Assembly: GCF_036324505.1 (NCBI RefSeq)
Contig: NC_086358.1
Location: forward strand, 3,933,868 to 3,997,867
Source: Eleginops maclovinus
Taxonomy: Eukaryota; Chordata; Actinopteri; Perciformes; Eleginopidae
DNA: 64,000 nucleotides
Direction of reading: 5' to 3'
The position numbers were made by a program, and so were the translations under genes. Below, piece after piece: positions 43,324-64,000 of the stretch (the first letter of the stretch is position 1; the number at the start of each line of letters is the position of its first letter). The notes under the pieces are model-generated. The model had not been told where the DNA came from and ran no database searches. It saw only the letters and a program-made list of their open reading frames with translations.

Positions 43324-45871
43324 TTAATCAAAGGCCACAGAAACAAGTTTCCTATTGTATCTCATCAGTAGCACTTGTTCAAAATGTTCATCTGTCAAGC
43401 GGTTCCTCTGGGGTGTAAGGATGTTGCCGCCATGGCTGAAGAGCCGCTCCACAGGTGCACTCGAGGGTAAGATGGTGTTATATTTCAGAAACAGCCTCTT
43501 CACCTTTGGAAACTCATTAAGGCAGTCAAGGCTCTTGCTTGTTCCTTCTAGAAACTTTCTGACCTCGTCAGCAACACCACTTCTGACACTGGGATGTTCT
43601 GGTCCATAACTGAAGAAATCCTCATCTGACTGTGCAGAATTCCCACTTTCGTTCGCCTCAGGAATTTCATTTGGATCTAGGCGGCTTGCCTCTGATACCA
43701 ACAGCTGGCGCACATCCTCTCTCTCAGGTTCTGCCAGCCACCACAAACGGAACTGTGGCATTGTTGCTGTTGCAATTTTTGCATCCTGATTGGTGAATGT
43801 CTGTGCAAAGCGTTTGTCGATTGCTGCCAGGATGGTGTGAATGGCAGCATTGAAAAAGCGTGTTGAAATTCTCTGTTCACGTAGCTTCTTCTTCAGAGTA
43901 AGAAGTGTGGGTATCAGCAGTCCAAAGAAACATTTATGTTCTCCTTGCAGAAGGTCAAGGGCGAAAGAGAGAGGCCTCAGGACCTCTGCATATTCTTTCA
44001 AGAAGGCAATCTCATGGGGCAATAACCTGGTAACCTCCAGGCGGTCACAAATTTCCCCTAGCTGTACCTCACTGAAAGACACAACTTTTTGCACTGCATT
44101 ATATTCGGAGTTCCAGCGTGTGACACATGGAACAATGAATTTCATCTTGCCTATCTCTTCAACTGCTTCAGCAGCCAGTGATGACCTGTGGGTCTTATTC
44201 CATAATGCAGAGCATTTGGCCATTGCACTGTTGTAGACTCTACGTGTTGACCCCTGTTTCAAAGCAGTTGTGAGATCCTTTGTTGCGATTAGGTTAAGTG
44301 TGTGCGAAGCACACCTTTGATGCGGCGGAAGAAAAAGGTGTACATGCTCATCGGTTTCCTCTGACAGAATGGTGTTAACATCTTCAAAAGTGACTTCTTC
44401 TTCTTCTTTATCATCATCATCATTTGCAGAAAATTCTTTGAAGGCTTTAACGAAATTGCTTCCGTTGTCTGTCACTGTTGCTGCTACTTTATGTTCGATG
44501 TTGTATGTGGTGTGGATTTCATTTATCTTTGCAGCAATGACATCAAATGTGTGTCTGCCTTTCATTCTGACACAGGCAAGAGCTGCAGATTTCCTGTCCA
44601 GCTCACCTTCCTCGATCCAATGGCATGTCATCCCAAAAAAGCTCCTATTAGAAGCTGTCCATATATCAGCAGTTGTGCAGACTGACTGCACTTGTTGTAA
44701 TTTTGTTTTAAGTTTGTCTTTCATGTTCATGTATTCACTTTGAAGTTTAGCCATCAGTGTCTTTCTGGTCATCACAGTTTTCCCCCCACTTAATCCCTCA
44801 ATAAGTCCTTTAAATGCTGGTTCTTCCAGTATGCTAAAGGACTGGACATCATCCACGATGAAGGTTAACATAAGTGAGTTAACCTTGGATTGTGAAATGT
44901 TGCTCTGAAATTGTGTGAGCCTCGCCTGCTTTTCTTTAGGTGGTCCAGTCTGTTGTTGATCTGTTGTGTCCAGCTCAGGCCTCTTCTCATACTTTCCAGC
45001 ATGCTTTCTCTGAAATAATCACACAAGGGAAAAAATATTACTATTCTCTATTTATTATTATTATTATTTTGATCACACAATTATTTTCATTCTTTCATCA
45101 TGACTCATTAATGTTTGATCAACTTCTGTTTTATCTGAAATACATGTTCTAGTGTGCTGTTTACACAGGCTGTAATGCAAAAGTTGCTGATATGAAACTT
45201 GGTGAAATTAATTATGAAACTGTCCCCACCGATTGCATTGACTTCGGGTCAGCCCGCGCATCAATGCTGGCTACCACGTATACCTCAACGTTAGGTTTAT
45301 AAAAATGATTCGGGACGCCTCTGCGACCATTGTCTTTCCTCGCGGCTAGCACTAACATTAACCAAAACCAGGATACAATTCAATGGCAACCCTCTGCACG
45401 CAAATTTTTTTCAGCACGGCTAAATGAATGTTCAGTTTAGCTTGCTAGTTTACTTAGATGGGTTGGAAATCAAATGAGTGGTGGTCACACAGCAAATGAC
45501 TGAAAATTACACAGCATAACACTGCTATAATATTATCGTACATATCTAACTTCGATACACACTTGCTTGCGTTTCTTCACAAATGCGCCGTCTTAGTTTG
45601 AAATAAATATTAAGTGACACATAAGACACATACACGTAAGAGGGTGATAATAGTGTCGTTCCAAGCTAATAACTAGCTGCTAGTGTTAATAATAACGTTC
45701 AACTTACCTCGAGGTGTTTGTTCAGATTTGAAGTGGATGTCAACGCCGTTGACAGTACATATACATTGTTGTTCTCCACGGTCTTTAATTCAAAATTGTT
45801 CCGATATTGCCACGTGTTAAACACATTTTTCCCAACGGGGGTCTGTCTACAGATGTCGACGGCTCCTCCAT
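43324..45871 (-). pseudogene. hAT transposase (BED/ZBED type), probably inactive
   Basis: The large exon (43324-45009) holds a 515-codon frame from its first ATG and stays open a further 46 codons to an acceptor at about 45010 (TTTCAG|AGAAAGCAT). It contains hAT catalytic-core motifs: TTADIW (Asp69 of the 515-residue frame), TDNGSNF (Asp135), CVTRWNSEYN, and the C-terminal dimerisation motif SSAPVERLFSHGG. An upstream exon (45708-45871, ATG at 45871, donor GAG|gtaagt) should encode the BED zinc finger. Its reading frame is shifted after about 11 codons, and the expected CxxC pair before STALTSTSNLNKHLE is absent, so the DNA-binding domain looks broken. It is oriented like rhbdf1 but is an independent unit of the transposon, not a host ZBED gene. 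Confidence 0.85.
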
Positions 45872-46162
45872 CTTGAGTTTTGATTTGAACCGTTTTTTTG
45901 TCAAGAAACTACATAGGCAAATGGATGATGGTGCCATCTAGTGGATAAACGAATGAACTGCTTGTCAAATTAATAGATAGTTTGGCTGTCATAAAAAGTT
46001 TCATTGTTTGCAAGATAAAATGTAATCAGGTTATCCCCAACAATGTAACTGTAATCTAATTACGCATTTTTGTATTGTAATCTGGGCTGAATACAGTTAC
46101 TTGATTTTTGTAATCTGATTACGTAATCCAGATTACATGTAATCAGTTACTACCCAACCCTG

Positions 46163-46170
46163 AGTGTGAC
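46163..46170. repeat. 8-bp target-site duplication, right copy
   Basis: AGTGTGAC, identical to the left copy. Confidence 0.95.
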
Positions 46171-46367
46171 TGCACTCTTGCTTGTATTTTACATATTTCT
46201 GTTTTCCTAGTCCTTGGCAGTTCCAGTTTCCAACAACCTTTTTTGTTGAGGCAGAGGAGATGAATGCATAGCCTGCTATTATCACAGCAACATCTGCTTT
46301 AGTGGAGTTGATGTTTCTCTTTACCCTATACAGATGTTTGATGGATGCTAGTAATAGAAACCTCCAG

Positions 46368-46461
46368 GCTCCAGTGGCGCAATCGGTCAGCGCGCGGTAC
46401 TTATAAGACAGTAACCTGCAGAGTGATGCCGAGGTTGTGAGTTCGAGCCTCACCTGGAGCA
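46368..46461 (+). tRNA. tRNA-Ile (anticodon UAU), copy 1, with intron
   Basis: A cloverleaf is visible: acceptor GCTCCAG pairing with CTGGAGC, D arm GCGCAATCGGTCAGCGC, anticodon TAT at 46402-46404, and T arm GTGAGTTCGAGCCTCAC. A 20-base intron (AGACAGTAACCTGCAGAGTG) lies after position 37, as in vertebrate tRNA-Ile(UAU). It reads AUA codons. There is no TTTT terminator directly downstream. It lies about 1 kb past the rhbdf1 stop codon and on the opposite strand. Confidence 0.95.
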
Positions 46462-47416
46462 GAGAAGTTTCCCTTTACATTTCCTCTGTAAGTAATAACA
46501 CATATATGACTTTAAAAGAAAGAGATGAACTCCGTGCTTTCTTCTGTTTATTGTCAGGTAGCTAAAACACCACCATATTGAGTAAAAACACATATTCACC
46601 TCAGTGAGAGTCATTCATACTGAGCAGATTAACATACAGGGGTGAGTTTTACACTTGGCTAAAAATGCATTTGTGATTTAAGTGCTTTAAAGGCTGTGGC
46701 GGACACTTTCCAGAGTGGTACAAAAATAACAAAAAGTCTAAATTCAGCCAACAAATAAACTCCATTTTTCTTAAATGAGTTTGTCAGATTGTGTGACACA
46801 GCAAAGGTTAAGGAAAAGGACCCAAAACCTCAGAAACCGCTGTCACAAAGTGATTCATGGCACAAAGATGTGTAAGTGTGTGGGTTTTGTGTCAATAAGG
46901 CACATTTTGTAGACTCATTTCTTGGCGTGATCCAGTAAATGGACAAATTGTTTGGACATCAGTAAACAAAAGTACAAAAAAAAAGCTCCCCGCTTATTCA
47001 CTTCAGTGTCTCTGGTTGTACTGCTCCTTTTGGCCACTAAGCGGTACTGTTTAGTCCTTCTTTACCACACAATAAAGTCAATATTTAGGCAGGAAACAAC
47101 TCCTCCAAGTGTGACTGTCACTGATTAGCCCAGCGAGAGATCAATCACACAGTAATCCATTCAAAGTTTGTCTCCCATGAATGTGAGTACCTTCATTAAA
47201 TTACCTGAAGGCTTTAATGCACAGCCTCTACTCTTAATAGGGCTGCTGTACCTTTCCAGACAGTGAACAAACACATCCACATGAAATCCTGGTCATTATT
47301 CCAGGAAATGTGACAAGCAGTTCCTCAACGAACATCATCAACATGCAGTCCAGCATCCGTACAGATGACATTTATCTCTCTATAGTGTCCGTGCTTTTAT
47401 TTTCCGGGGCTTGTGT
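46462..47416. other. 3' flank / probable 3' UTR of rhbdf1
   Basis: No ORF. About 250 bp next to the tRNA resembles the spacer of the intronic tRNA-Ile array (TTGTCAGGTAGCTAAAACAC). A minus-strand AATAAA at 46552-46547 is a candidate poly(A) signal, about 870 bp past the stop. Another at 47401-47396 is only 16 bp past the stop. Confidence 0.4.
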
Positions 47417-63892
<16,476 letters not shown>

Positions 63893-64000
63893 GCTCGCTA
63901 GCTCCCCCTACGCCTGCCAGCTGGGTAACACAAACACAGAAAACATTTGTTTTTTTTGTGGGGCAACAGTCAAAATGCGTTCAAACACGACAGGTAAAAG

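Larger units (their letters stand above)
42397..46162 (-). mobile_element. full-length hAT DNA transposon (3,766 bp)
   Basis: The termini CAGGGTTGGG and CCCAACCCTG are perfect 10-bp inverted repeats and the flanks are perfect 8-bp duplications. Both ends contain many GTAATC/GATTAC words (subterminal repeats, likely transposase-binding). The transposase gene runs on the minus strand (43324-45871, one intron). A block of about 430 bp (42620-43049) is an internal duplication: 42620-42775 matches 43050-43210, and 42776-43046 matches 43547-43817. The exact target duplication and tips suggest a fairly recent insertion. Confidence 0.95.

Noticed and set aside
43324..44871. Host ZBED-like gene
   Set aside because: The frame lies within 10-bp inverted repeats and perfect 8-bp target duplications, so it is transposon-borne transposase.

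Overview
The window looks like nuclear DNA of a teleost fish. The evidence is spliced vertebrate genes with fish-type protein sequence, abundant long (CA)n/(GT)n microsatellites, hAT-type DNA transposons and MITEs, L2-like LINE debris, and intron-bearing tRNA-Ile(UAU) genes. No bacterial operons, CRISPR arrays or viral genes were seen.

Layout. (1) 1-2126: first coding exon of a UBA-like-domain gene (ubald2 is the best fit) on the minus strand; its other exons lie beyond the left edge. (2) 2.1-3.2 kb: promoter-like DNA with two outward-pointing ACTACAANTCCC motifs, split by about 600 bp of transposon debris; the right half precedes a candidate first exon of an unrecognised plus-strand gene (3119-3176), whose possible terminal exon is 5151-5423. 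(3) 7.3-12.35 kb: complete foxj1, with a non-coding first exon, two coding exons (465 aa) and a long 3' UTR, plus strand. (4) 12.4-46.3 kb: a gene-poor stretch with no host gene I could identify, rich in microsatellites and carrying five copies of one GC-box/CCAAT-box MITE family, relics of other DNA transposons, and a 3,766-bp hAT transposon with intact 8-bp target-site duplications. (5) 46.4-63.9 kb: rhbdf1 (iRhom1) on the minus strand, with 18 coding exons reconstructed at splice-site level (854 aa after correcting one missing base). Its introns hold five tandem tRNA-Ile(UAU) genes, a tRNA-Arg(CCU), a seventh tRNA-Ile inside a MITE, an L2 3' end and a SINE; another tRNA-Ile lies just past the 3' end.

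The gene order ubald2 - foxj1 - rhbdf1 fits the teleost region related to human 17q25/16p13. From memory, foxj1 and rhbdf1 genes also border a teleost haemoglobin locus, but no globin exon was recognised here. foxj1 drives motile-cilium gene expression; rhbdf1 makes a catalytically dead rhomboid that helps ADAM17 and EGF-family ligands through the secretory pathway. I see no functional link between them beyond synteny.

No unambiguous new multi-gene system was found. The most unusual observations are: rhbdf1 coding exon 2 enclosed within six bases on each side by complementary (GU)62 and (AC)21 tracts; a probable alternative rhbdf1 first exon; a one-base frameshift in the rhbdf1 rhomboid core; a tRNA-Ile(UAU) array nested in an rhbdf1 intron plus a copy inside a MITE; and a promoter apparently split by a transposon. 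All calls were made by eye from sequence and remembered family features; no search was run.
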